From contig CAIRGJ010000049.1 in the NCBI GenBank assembly GCA_903878085.1, positions 1 to 64,000 of the forward strand: 64,000 nucleotides of DNA, written 5' to 3'. This stretch comes from an uncultured Hyphomicrobiales bacterium (GTDB lineage: Bacteria; Pseudomonadota; Alphaproteobacteria; Rhizobiales; Xanthobacteraceae). How positions within the stretch are numbered: position 1 is the stretch's first letter; each line of letters begins with the position of its first letter. Positions 42,893 to 50,376 of this stretch are shown here, one piece after another. The notes below the pieces were generated by a model, which ran no database searches, had not been told where the DNA came from, and saw nothing but the letters and a program-made list of their open reading frames with translations. Both the position numbers and the translations under genes were made by a program.

Positions 42893-42923
42893 GTATGAAA
42901 CAACTGGGACCTATCTGTTTGCC

Positions 42924-43523
42924 ATGTTGTGTGACCGCCGAACGATTTTGTTACTCGCCGCCTCCCTCTCGGTCGCCGGCGGCTCAGCGCGAGGCGAGAC
43001 CATGAGTCAAAAATCGGCCACCATCGACGATCTGAGCCGTGAGCCGCCCCTCTCTGCGATCGGCAGCCGCTGGCAGTTGTTCACCGACCAGGTGATGGGT
43101 GGCGTCTCCAATGGGACGATGGTGCGCGAGACGGTAGCGGGCCGACCGGCCATTCGTATGCGGGGCAACGTCAATCTCGAAAACAACGGAGGCTTTGTGC
43201 AGATTGCGATTGATCTTTCCCCCGATGGCAAGGCCGTGGATGCCAGCCCTTGGCGAGGGATCGAGCTCGATGTGTTCGGCAACAGCGAGGAATACAGCAT
43301 TCACCTGCGCACCGAGGATCTCACTCTACCTTGGCAGTCCTACCGGCAGAGCTTTCGTGCAGATCCGCAGTGGCGGACGATCACGTTTCGCTTTCAAGAC
43401 TTCGTGCCATATCGGACCGAGACGGCGCTCGATACCCTCCGCCTACGACGCATTGGCGTGGTTGCGATCGGCCGCGCGTTTTCGGCGGACCTTGCCATCG
43501 GCGGGTTGAGATATTTGGCCTGA
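42924..43523 (+). CDS. CIA30-like (NDUFAF1-type) exported protein
   Basis: A 199-aa protein starting with a hydrophobic segment (MLCDRRTILLLAASLSVAGG) that ends at SARGETMSQ, a likely signal peptide. The rest is a galactose-binding-like beta sandwich of the CIA30 family: WQLFTDQVMGGVSNGTM, then GNVNLENNGGFVQIAIDL, WRGIELDVFGN and ITFRFQDFVPY. In mitochondria CIA30 assists complex I assembly; bacterial roles are uncertain. It sits among phage genes, in the opposite direction, and its last 81 bases overlap the 3' end of the methyltransferase gene, so it may be a captured host gene. ATG 42924 lies after the upstream terminator. Confidence 0.75.
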   Translation: MLCDRRTILLLAASLSVAGGSARGETMSQKSATIDDLSREPPLSAIGSRWQLFTDQVMGGVSNGTMVRETVAGRPAIRMRGNVNLENNGGFVQIAIDLSPDGKAVDASPWRGIELDVFGNSEEYSIHLRTEDLTLPWQSYRQSFRADPQWRTITFRFQDFVPYRTETALDTLRLRRIGVVAIGRAFSADLAIGGLRYLA

Positions 43524-44747
43524 CCCGTTGAACGGTTGAGCTGTTTCCGCGTGCCGCGCTTCGCCCCCGTTCACCTCCTGCCATCGCTGAACGATGACAT
43601 CGACGTATTTCGGATCGAGCTCGATAAGCCGCGCGCGACGCCCAGAGTGTTCCGCCGCAATCAGCGTCGTACCCGAGCCGCCGAATGGATCGAATACGAT
43701 GTCGCGGCTCTTGGATGAATTGCGGATCGCCCGCTCGACCAATGCCACCGGCTTCATCGTCGGGTGTAAATCATTCTTGTGCGGCTTATCGAAGAACCAG
43801 ACATCGCCCTGGTCGCGGGCGCCGCACCAATAATGATCGGTACCGTTCTTCCAGCCATACAAGATCGGCTCGTATTGGCGCTGGTAGTCCGAGCGTCCGA
43901 GCGTGAAGGTATTCTTGGCCCAGATCACAAAGGTCGACCACTTACCGCCGGCCTCGCGGAACGCATTCTGCAGCCGGTCGAGCTCCGAGGATGACATGCA
44001 GATGTATATGGCGCCCTTGGTGAGTGTGAGGATATTGACGCAGGCGTCGTAGAGCAGCGCGCCGAAGTCTTCGCCGAGTGCATCATTGAGGATTGGACGG
44101 TTCTTACCTCGTAATTTGTCTTTAGCCGAGTTGGCGTAGTTCACATTGTAGGGCGGGTCCGTGAACGCCATGTCGGCGAGTTCACCGCCCAGCACCTTCT
44201 CGACATCGGCCAGAACCGCGGCGTCGCCGCACAGCACACGGTGCTCGCCGCATATCCATAGATCGCCAGGACGGCTGACCGGCTCGGCCGGCGGCTCGGG
44301 TGCTTCATCGAGATCCGCCGCCTCGTCATTAGTACCGGCCAGAAGGCGATCGATTTCGGATTCGTCGAAGCCGAGCAGTTCGAGATCGAATGCTTCCTCT
44401 TTCAGCGTAGCCAGCTCGGCCGCCAGCATCTCATCATTCCAACCTGCGTTGGTCGCGATCTGGTTGTCCGCGATCATCAGCGCGCGGCGCTGGGTCGGCG
44501 TGAGGTGCGACAGCACAATCACCGGCACCTCGTGCAGCCCCAGTTTGCGTGCAGCAAGCACGCGGCCATGGCCGGCGACGATCACGCCGTCGTCACCCAC
44601 CAGGACCGGATTGACGAACCCGAACTCGGCGATCGACCCCGCGATCTGCGCCACTTGCTCCTCGGAATGGGTGCGGGCATTGCGCGCATGCGGGATCAAT
44701 CGCTCGAGCGGCCAGCGCTCGACGGTTGCTGGAAATAGCGGTGTCAT
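43443..44747 (-). CDS. ParB-domain DNA adenine/cytosine-N4 methyltransferase
   Basis: A 434-aa phage methyltransferase. The N-terminal ParB/Srx domain (residues 1-110) starts VERWPLERLIPHARNARTHS and has GDDGVIVAGHGRVLAARKLG. The beta-class methylase domain has motif IV TDPPYNVNYA before motif I FDPFGGSGTTLIAAEHSG. Such fusions methylate phage DNA and protect it from host restriction or regulate packaging. No matching restriction enzyme is adjacent in its direction. Its C-terminal 27 codons overlap the convergent CIA30 gene. Confidence 0.9.
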   Translation of the reverse strand: MTPLFPATVERWPLERLIPHARNARTHSEEQVAQIAGSIAEFGFVNPVLVGDDGVIVAGHGRVLAARKLGLHEVPVIVLSHLTPTQRRALMIADNQIATNAGWNDEMLAAELATLKEEAFDLELLGFDESEIDRLLAGTNDEAADLDEAPEPPAEPVSRPGDLWICGEHRVLCGDAAVLADVEKVLGGELADMAFTDPPYNVNYANSAKDKLRGKNRPILNDALGEDFGALLYDACVNILTLTKGAIYICMSSSELDRLQNAFREAGGKWSTFVIWAKNTFTLGRSDYQRQYEPILYGWKNGTDHYWCGARDQGDVWFFDKPHKNDLHPTMKPVALVERAIRNSSKSRDIVFDPFGGSGTTLIAAEHSGRRARLIELDPKYVDVIVQRWQEVNGGEARHAETAQPFNGSGQISQPADGKVRRKRAADRNHANAS

Positions 44748-44819
44748 GCTCTGTCAGTCGGGCTACACTGTCGATCGCAGCCCCTTCCCTGAGGGGTTGC
44801 TCGACGAAAGTGGGATTAG

Positions 44820-45737
44820 GTGGCAATCAAGCTGCTTGTCGCGGTCACGGACCACGAATGGTTCGAATTACTGCGACAAAAACCCGACCTCACAGAGGTC
44901 AATTTCTGGGCCCCGTCCGGCGCTAATTTCAAGGCGCTGGAGGAAGGCGAGCTGTTCCTATTCAAGCTCCACGCACCTCGTAATTTCATCGTGGGAGGCG
45001 GCATATTTGCTTACGCAAACGCTCTTCCCTGTTCGCTTGCATGGGAGGCTTTCGGAGAAGGAAACGGCGCGCGAACACTGCATGAGATGCGAGCTCGTAT
45101 TGCCAAGTATCGGAAGACGGATCCAGGCGATCGAAGCGACTTTCAAATTGGGTGCCGGATCCTGACCCAGCCATTTTTTCTCCCAGAAGACGAATGGATT
45201 CCGATGCCGGAGAGCTGGTCACCCAATATCGTGTCGTTCAAAACGTATACAACCGAAGAATCAGACGGCCTTAAGCTCTGGGATGCAGTCAGCGATCGGA
45301 TCAGCAGAATCGACTCTGGTAGCAGCAGCAACGCCGAGCGGTTCGGTGAGCCTCGACTCGTGAAGCCTCGTCTTGGCCAAGGTGCATTCCGAATTCTTGT
45401 GACCGATATCTACGAGCGCAAGTGTGCTATCACCCAGGAGAGGACGCTGCCGGCTCTCGAAGCCGCACATATTCGACCCTACAGCGATGGTGGAGCACAC
45501 GAAGCCAGAAATGGCCTACTACTCCGGCGTGACATTCACAGTCTTTTTGATTTGGGATACGTGACCGTCACACCCGAATTGCGCTTTGAGGTCAGCCGGC
45601 GAATTCGCGAAGAGTTTGACAACGGCCGCCACTATTACGCACTGCATGGAAGGCAGATAGAGCCTCCCAAAAATGTCGCTTTGCGGCCCGATGTGGCGGC
45701 GCTCTCCTGGCATAATGACAACTGCTTCAAGGGGTGA
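44820..45737 (+). CDS. HNH endonuclease with PUA/EVE-like N-terminal domain
   Basis: A 305-aa protein. Residues 1-150 form an EVE/SRA-like (PUA-superfamily) beta barrel: NFWAPSGANFKALEEGELFL, then HAPRNFIVGGGIFA, the pattern of modified-base or RNA readers. Residues 200-290 are an HNH domain: YERKCAITQERTLPALEAAH, then IRPYSDGGAHEARNGLLLRR and DIHSLFDLGYVTV. Reader-plus-HNH fusions are modification-dependent restriction enzymes in several known cases; this function is inferred. GTG 44820 start. It is divergent from the methylase gene and is the first of four rightward cargo genes. Confidence 0.8.
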   Translation: MAIKLLVAVTDHEWFELLRQKPDLTEVNFWAPSGANFKALEEGELFLFKLHAPRNFIVGGGIFAYANALPCSLAWEAFGEGNGARTLHEMRARIAKYRKTDPGDRSDFQIGCRILTQPFFLPEDEWIPMPESWSPNIVSFKTYTTEESDGLKLWDAVSDRISRIDSGSSSNAERFGEPRLVKPRLGQGAFRILVTDIYERKCAITQERTLPALEAAHIRPYSDGGAHEARNGLLLRRDIHSLFDLGYVTVTPELRFEVSRRIREEFDNGRHYYALHGRQIEPPKNVALRPDVAALSWHNDNCFKG

Positions 45738-45808
45738 TCGCTTCAACAAGCTGCGCGGACCTGGTTTGAACGTCGATGTCGCGTGACCAGGTTATTGGAG
45801 ATTACAAC

Positions 45809-46417
45809 ATGACAGATGCAACCGTATTGACTGATCGTTTTGATCGAGCCCTACTGTACGCTACGCACGTCCACGGTGGCCAAGTGCGCAAAGGGACGCC
45901 TATTCCCTACATTGCACATCTGCTCGCGGTCGCTGCGACAGTGCTCGAATATGACGGCTCCGAGGACATGGCGATTGCCGCCCTGCTACACGACGCTGTC
46001 GAGGATCAGGGTGGCGAACCCCGCCTCTCAGACATTCGTAACCGGTTCGGCGATCGAGTTGCGGATATAGTTCGCTCCTGCTCAGACACGGTCGTCAACT
46101 CGTCAGCTGGTCAGCAAAAGGAAGATTGGCACACCCGCAAGACACGCTACGTTGAACACCTCAATTTGATCGACCAAGAAACGCTTTTAGTGTCGCTGTC
46201 CGACAAAATCCACAACGCTCGCTCGATTCTTCGTGATCTGCGTAAACCAGAAATTGGTAAATCGGTCTGGGATCGATTTAAAAACTCGAGGAAAGACACG
46301 CTTTGGTATTATCGAGAGCTTGCGAAGTCGTTTCAGAAGCGCCTGAAGGATCAGTCGGCCAAGATGCAGCTGGCAGATGAGCTAAGCGAAATTGTCGACG
46401 TTCTAGAGAGGACGTGA
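45809..46417 (+). CDS. Stand-alone HD-domain (p)ppGpp hydrolase-like protein
   Basis: A 202-aa protein consisting only of the HD domain of RelA/SpoT enzymes. It has VHGGQVRKGTPIPYIAHLLA with the first His, AALLHDAVEDQGG with the HD dyad and following Glu-Asp, and LVSLSDKIHNARSILRDLR with the distal Asp. There is no synthetase, TGS or ACT domain, so it resembles small alarmone hydrolases (Mesh1-like). Such enzymes also act as antitoxins of toxSAS toxins; no toxin gene is adjacent. ATG 45809 has GGAG upstream; 72 bp after the HNH gene. Confidence 0.82.
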   Translation: MTDATVLTDRFDRALLYATHVHGGQVRKGTPIPYIAHLLAVAATVLEYDGSEDMAIAALLHDAVEDQGGEPRLSDIRNRFGDRVADIVRSCSDTVVNSSAGQQKEDWHTRKTRYVEHLNLIDQETLLVSLSDKIHNARSILRDLRKPEIGKSVWDRFKNSRKDTLWYYRELAKSFQKRLKDQSAKMQLADELSEIVDVLERT

Positions 46418-46460
46418 TCTTTATTGGCTGATGAGCCATTCGTGAAGCCATAGCGAACTG

Positions 46461-47171
46461 ATGCCAATGCCTGAGGATCGCCTCGATCATCTCAAACGTT
46501 TCTATTCAGCGCTGGATAGCCTTACCGAGAAGCTCGGCGGCCCTCAGCTGCTGGAGAATTGCAATGGCCGAATGGATTGGCCGCAGCGGGGCGTCTATTT
46601 CTTTCTTGAAAACAATGAGATCCGAAAGCACTCGGGCACTGGTCTGCGCATAGTGAGGGTCGGAACGCACGCACTCAAAAGTGGCTCTCGAACAACACTC
46701 TGGCATCGCCTCTCACAACATCGCGGTACGATGAACAACGGCGCTGGGAATCACCGCGGATCGATTTTTCGATTACATGTTGGTGGCGCTCTCTTGACCC
46801 GCGATTCTAAGATCGAATGCACATCTTGGGGCGTCGGCCATACAGCTCAACCGGACACCCGGCCACGAGAAACGTATCTCGAAAAGCTCGTTAGCCAAGT
46901 TATTCGACAAATGCCATTTGTTTGGGTCGGCATCGACGATCCCGCAGGGCCAGAAAGCAAGCGGGGCTACTTGGAACGCAATGCTATTGCATTGTTGAGC
47001 AACTACCGTAAGCCGCCCCTCGATTTAACGTCAGAACAATGGCTTGGCCGCGCCTGTCCTTCCGAGAGAGTACGAAGTTCTGGGCTCTGGAATTCAAATC
47101 ACGTCGATGAAGCATATGACCCATTATTTCTCGACGATTTCGAGCGTGCAGTGGCGCAAGGCGTACGATGA
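46461..47171 (+). CDS. GIY-YIG-like nuclease
   Basis: A 236-aa protein. The start of the domain is PQRGVYFFLENNE (GVYFF as a GIY variant), then LRIVRVGTHALKSGSRTTLW (VRVG as a YIG variant) and HRLSQHRGT with the basic catalytic positions; Glu144 region ESKRGYLERNAIALL may provide the metal ligand. Proteins with this GVYFF-VRVGTHA-LW-RLSQHRG pattern are widespread and uncharacterised. Its TGA overlaps the ATG of the next gene (ATGA), implying translational coupling. Confidence 0.65.
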   Translation: MPMPEDRLDHLKRFYSALDSLTEKLGGPQLLENCNGRMDWPQRGVYFFLENNEIRKHSGTGLRIVRVGTHALKSGSRTTLWHRLSQHRGTMNNGAGNHRGSIFRLHVGGALLTRDSKIECTSWGVGHTAQPDTRPRETYLEKLVSQVIRQMPFVWVGIDDPAGPESKRGYLERNAIALLSNYRKPPLDLTSEQWLGRACPSERVRSSGLWNSNHVDEAYDPLFLDDFERAVAQGVR

Positions 47172-47827
47172 AGATCGTCATTCAGTGCGCGGGATCCAAA
47201 AACCCTTCAGCCGGTCATTTCATGACAGCCGCGGGCCGGAGGATTAAGTTCATAGCACGGCCGGATATTGCACCTCGAAGTGCAGAATTTCTCTTCGCCC
47301 GCCCGGATGACGAGTCAGATCAAAACGGACGGTCCTGGCGCGATCTTGTTGTTGATTACAATAAACGCCTAGGAAGCAATCCTTTTGGTTTGGTGCCGGC
47401 CTACCTTCTTTACTCAAACGATGCCTATCGGGCCCTCGTGAGCCGGTATGGTTCGGAGAGCGTGTTTGTGCTGTCCGCTGGTTGGGGCCTCATCCGGTCC
47501 GATTTTCTGACCCCTTGGTACGACATTACATTCAAGCTAGACGCCGACGCGTATAAGCGCCGAAGGCGGGGCGATATATATTCTGATTTCCACTATCTGA
47601 CGGATTCAAACGAGGAGGTCATGTTTTTCGGCGGCAAGGATTATCTGCCGTTCTTTTGTCAATTGACCGATTCGGTTCGCGCGCGTCGTATCGTCTTCTA
47701 CAATTCCCGTATTACACCTTCGGTGCCTGGCTGTGTTCTCAAGCGTTACGAGACGACCATGCGCACTAATTGGCACTACGCATGTGCGAGGGATTTTGCA
47801 GGGGGTAAGATCGATGCGACTGATTAA
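47168..47827 (+). CDS. YaaA/DUF6884-like protein
   Basis: A 219-aa protein starting MKIVIQCAGSKNPSAGHF, the beginning of the YaaA/DUF6884 fold, and with VFVLSAGWGLIRSDFLTPWY in the middle, equivalent to the LSA-x-(Y/W)-GL motif of that superfamily. YaaA binds DNA and protects it from oxidative damage; the DUF6884 branch is often found in phages and defence-rich regions. Coupled to the GIY-YIG-like gene by a 4-bp overlap. AT-richer than the head genes, suggesting separate origin. Confidence 0.65.
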   Translation: MKIVIQCAGSKNPSAGHFMTAAGRRIKFIARPDIAPRSAEFLFARPDDESDQNGRSWRDLVVDYNKRLGSNPFGLVPAYLLYSNDAYRALVSRYGSESVFVLSAGWGLIRSDFLTPWYDITFKLDADAYKRRRRGDIYSDFHYLTDSNEEVMFFGGKDYLPFFCQLTDSVRARRIVFYNSRITPSVPGCVLKRYETTMRTNWHYACARDFAGGKIDATD

Positions 47828-48128
47828 AGTCGATGCCTATCGCCTGTTGGTAACAGGCTGCCGGATACCAGTTCCGTTACGGCCCACCTGCACTACAGAT
47901 TGTCCGCGTTTATAGGGCTAGTCGAGCTCTTCGGGTGGTACCTGGTAACTCAGATTTTGCGGCTGACGGTAGCGATGTTCCGGGCCGTTGCCCCCCGCAT
48001 AGGATTTTCCGCCAGGGAGGACCCGCGACTTCGCTCGCGCGACTCTCGCGATCATGCCAACGAGACTAACTTTTTTGACCGAATCTGTCACAGCGAAAAG
48101 TGTCCTCGGACAATTTTCGATCCTGTTC
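47828..48128. other. Junction between cargo genes and the early operon
   Basis: No gene is supported. A minus-strand frame (48214-47918) ends with GGNGPEHRYRQPQNLSYQVP and could be a small protein or the decayed end of one, but it overlaps the DUF6362 gene. The region marks the right border of the cargo insertion. Confidence 0.45.
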
Positions 48129-48572
48129 TCAGATTCTTTCTGCTTGTGCTCGCTCAACAACGAACTGGCGTGACCGCTTGCTCGGGACTTTCCGTCCATT
48201 GAGTCGCAGCACAATCACGCACAGTGCGTAGAGCCAGTGCTGGTGAGCCGCAGAGCGCACGAGACCGACCTTCCAACAGACCGCCTTCCAACGCTCGCCG
48301 GTTGCCCGTAGCCAGACGATCTTTGCATCCACCGGGTCAAGCCATGCAAGCCAACTCAGCGTCTCCTCCATCCGGCCGATAGCATCCGGCGCCGGTGGAG
48401 GCAGCCGCATCCGCCGCGGCTCTTGCCCAATACGATCAGCAAACTCGACGACCATCGTTGGCCATGTGTTGAAGTGACCCGGAACACGGACCTCGGGCAG
48501 TCTATTCATCACATCGGCGGCTTCGACGAATCGCTCCTCGACCAATGTGGGTGTCCAGCGCATCTCAGCCAT
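48129..48572 (-). CDS. DUF6362 phage protein
   Basis: A 147-aa protein, MAEMRWTPTLVEERFVEAAD, then VMNRLPEVRVPGHFNTWPTM and a C-terminal HTH-like region (RWKAVCWKVGLVRSAAHQHW) ending in basic residues. This pattern is the DUF6362 family of alphaproteobacterial phages, perhaps a sigma-like or late-gene regulator. Last gene of the leftward early operon. It starts within the 3' end of the preceding gene. Confidence 0.75.
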   Translation of the reverse strand: MAEMRWTPTLVEERFVEAADVMNRLPEVRVPGHFNTWPTMVVEFADRIGQEPRRMRLPPPAPDAIGRMEETLSWLAWLDPVDAKIVWLRATGERWKAVCWKVGLVRSAAHQHWLYALCVIVLRLNGRKVPSKRSRQFVVERAQAERI

Positions 48573-48762
48573 TGCTCGTCTCCGTCTTTTGGTTCTTTCC
48601 ATAGAGCTTCTCGCCGAGCTGGCGGATCAATTCGCGCTCTGGCCATGTGAGCCGTTGATCGTCGACGGAGACCGCGAGCAACCCCTGCTCACGCCAGCCA
48701 TCCTCCTTGACCTTCTCGGGCGGACGCCGCTCGCCGCCATAGCCGCGTGGTGTCCACATCAT
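48565..48762 (-). CDS. Small phage hypothetical protein
   Basis: A 65-aa charged protein (MMWTPRGYGGERRPPEKVKE; LTWPERELIRQLGEKLYGKN). It overlaps the following DUF6362 gene by 8 bp and the preceding gene by 4 bp, as expected in the compact early operon. Function unknown. Confidence 0.6.
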   Translation of the reverse strand: MMWTPRGYGGERRPPEKVKEDGWREQGLLAVSVDDQRLTWPERELIRQLGEKLYGKNQKTETSNG

Positions 48763-49016
48763 CGCGTCACCTCTGGCAACAAGGCGGCGTAGCCGATCAC
48801 GTCGGCCGTGCTGTCTTGGTGCTTCGGATCGTGCGCGAGGCGGACAAGTTTCAAATCGATCATGCAGAGAACGACCTGCGCCGGCGTCACAGTGCAGCCG
48901 AGCGTGATTGACCAGCGCGCGGCAACCTTGGACATGGACGCTTCTGCGTCACCGTAGGCTGCACCTCGCTCGGCAATGATCGCGGCTGCGTCCTGAAGCA
49001 TCTCTTCGGAGGTCAT
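48759..49016 (-). CDS. DUF6378 phage protein
   Basis: An 85-aa protein, MTSEEMLQDAAAIIAERGAA then YGDAEASMSKVAARWS and VVLCMIDLKLVRLAHDPKHQ-DS, which is the DUF6378 pattern (a helical MazG-like fold is likely). Overlaps both neighbours by 4 bp. May act on nucleotides, but that is inference. Confidence 0.75.
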   Translation of the reverse strand: MTSEEMLQDAAAIIAERGAAYGDAEASMSKVAARWSITLGCTVTPAQVVLCMIDLKLVRLAHDPKHQDSTADVIGYAALLPEVTR

Positions 49017-49354
49017 ATGCTGACCTCCGTAATAATCTGTTGATGGGATGCGCTTGCTGCCGCCACTAGATCGATGACCGCGCCGATGATCGAGGCGGGC
49101 TCCGCATTGCCAAGTCGGCCCATGCTGGTCGCAAGATCACGCGGTTCGACGCCGTACTGGATCAGACAAGAGACAACCACGCACGCATCTGCCAGGAGCG
49201 CGTCGAGAGCAGAGCCGCTGCGCGCGCCGTAGGTGAACACCTCGCCGGGGCGACCATCCGGATAGAACCCGATGGTGACCATGAAGCGGGTGCCGTCGTG
49301 CTCAATCGCAACGGTCTCGGCGGCACGGCGATCGGGAAGACGCACCCGCGTCAT
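49013..49354 (-). CDS. Stand-alone TSCPD-domain protein
   Basis: A 113-aa protein carrying only the TSCPD domain, otherwise found at the C-terminus of some class II ribonucleotide reductases: DGRPGEVFTYGARSGSALDA, then LLADACVVVSCLIQYGVEPR and DLATSMGRLG. No reductase is present. It overlaps the RuvC-like gene by 4 bp (ATGA). Possible DNA-binding or regulatory role in phage nucleotide metabolism. Confidence 0.7.
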   Translation of the reverse strand: MTRVRLPDRRAAETVAIEHDGTRFMVTIGFYPDGRPGEVFTYGARSGSALDALLADACVVVSCLIQYGVEPRDLATSMGRLGNAEPASIIGAVIDLVAAASASHQQIITEVSI

Positions 49355-49890
49355 CGCACGCCTCCCTGTGTTTCGACCGCCCACAGCAGGATGGCGAGTG
49401 CGTCGGCTTCGTTGTCGTCGGCGGGGTTGAAACCGCGCGCACGGACGGCAGCGATGACCGCGGCTTTGTCAGCATTGCCCTTGCCGGTGACGTAACGCTT
49501 GATCGTTCCGACGGGGACACCTTGGTAGGCGATTGATCGCTGTTCACACCAGGCGGTCAGTGTGGCGAGCAGGCCACCATGGACGTGCGCGGCGTCGGTG
49601 CTTAGGTGTCTGCGCACCTCCTCGAAATGCACGACACCGATGCCGGCGGCGTCCTGCGCCATGCTGTCGAGCCAGCCCCTGAAGCGCAGATAACGGATAC
49701 CGCCGCCGTCGTAACGACTCGGGCGGAATGACACCGTGCCGCTGACGATAGCGCCGTCGGCGGTCTGCAGGGCGAACCCGGTCAAGGTGCCGAGGTCGAG
49801 CGCGAGGATGGTTCCGAGGCCAGAGCCGAGCGATTGTTTCGCCGCGATGGTTGTCATGGTGGCGGGCAGAGTCTGAGTCGTGGAAGCCAT
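49351..49890 (-). CDS. RuvC-like Holliday junction resolvase
   Basis: A 179-aa RNase H-fold nuclease. Catalytic acidic residues lie in LALDLGTLTGFAL (first Asp), VVHFEEVRRHLSTDAAHVHG (Glu), and FNPADDNEADALAILLWAVE (C-terminal Asp/Glu cluster). It would resolve branched phage DNA before packaging. ATG 49890 follows GGAGACC. The 486-bp repeat-containing region precedes it. Confidence 0.8.
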   Translation of the reverse strand: MASTTQTLPATMTTIAAKQSLGSGLGTILALDLGTLTGFALQTADGAIVSGTVSFRPSRYDGGGIRYLRFRGWLDSMAQDAAGIGVVHFEEVRRHLSTDAAHVHGGLLATLTAWCEQRSIAYQGVPVGTIKRYVTGKGNADKAAVIAAVRARGFNPADDNEADALAILLWAVETQGGVR

Positions 49891-50376
49891 GATGGTCTCC
49901 GTTATTGGGGTCTGTCGTGGTGGAGGACGGCGGCCTGATGCTTGGCGGAGCTGGCCGTCGTCGTCCGGCAATCGATCGGGGCTCATGTGGAGCGCGGGAC
50001 CAGCCTGACGCACCTCGCGCGCGCGAACCCCTGGGGGTGGGATTGGGAGAGCCCGCCTGCGGCGCTCTCCCCCACCCCCGAAGGGGGTGGGTTTCACCCC
50101 CACAACTTGAAAGGCGGAGTAAGACCCTGAACTGACTCACGAAAATCAAGTTGGGAAAGTTGTGAAATGACTTCTCGTTCACAACTGGATGCTGCGTAGC
50201 TGATCGCAGCCCAGCGGGGCGCAACGGGGGTAGTTGTGAAAACCGTTCACAACTGGTTTGTGCGCGGCTCTTTGCGACCCAGCGGGGCGTCGCGTAGGTA
50301 GTTGGGAATAGTTTTCCCAACTTCCCCAACTGGTTTGTGCGCAGTTTTGCGAAGGCTGCTCTCGGCGCGATCCTGG
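49891..50376. other. Non-coding region with hairpins and repeats, possible replication origin
   Basis: Two strong GC hairpins occupy 50045-50091: GGGAGAGC/GCTCTCCC, and CCCACCCCC-gaa-GGGGGTGGG. From 50158 three palindromes follow. No protein-like frame is convincing across it. It separates the primase/RepA-like gene from the RuvC-like gene, a place where phage origins are often found. Confidence 0.5.
50158..50360. repeat. Three tandem imperfect repeats with internal palindromes
   Basis: Hairpin arms: AGTTGTGAA 50158-50166 / TTCACAACT 50178-50186; AGTTGTGAA 50232-50240 / TTCACAACT 50246-50254; AGTTGGGAA 50300-50308 / TTCCCAACT 50314-50322. Between them occur shared blocks: CCCAGCGGGGCG twice and AACTGGTTTGTGCGC twice. 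Period is about 70 bp. The third copy has a compensatory change (GTG to GGG with CAC to CCC), so the stem is conserved rather than the sequence. Confidence 0.75.

Noticed and set aside
47918-48214. A 98-codon minus-strand frame ending in GGNGPEHRYRQPQNLSYQVP
   Set aside because: Overlaps the well-supported DUF6362 gene by 86 bp and lacks a ribosome site; mentioned only as a possible remnant.
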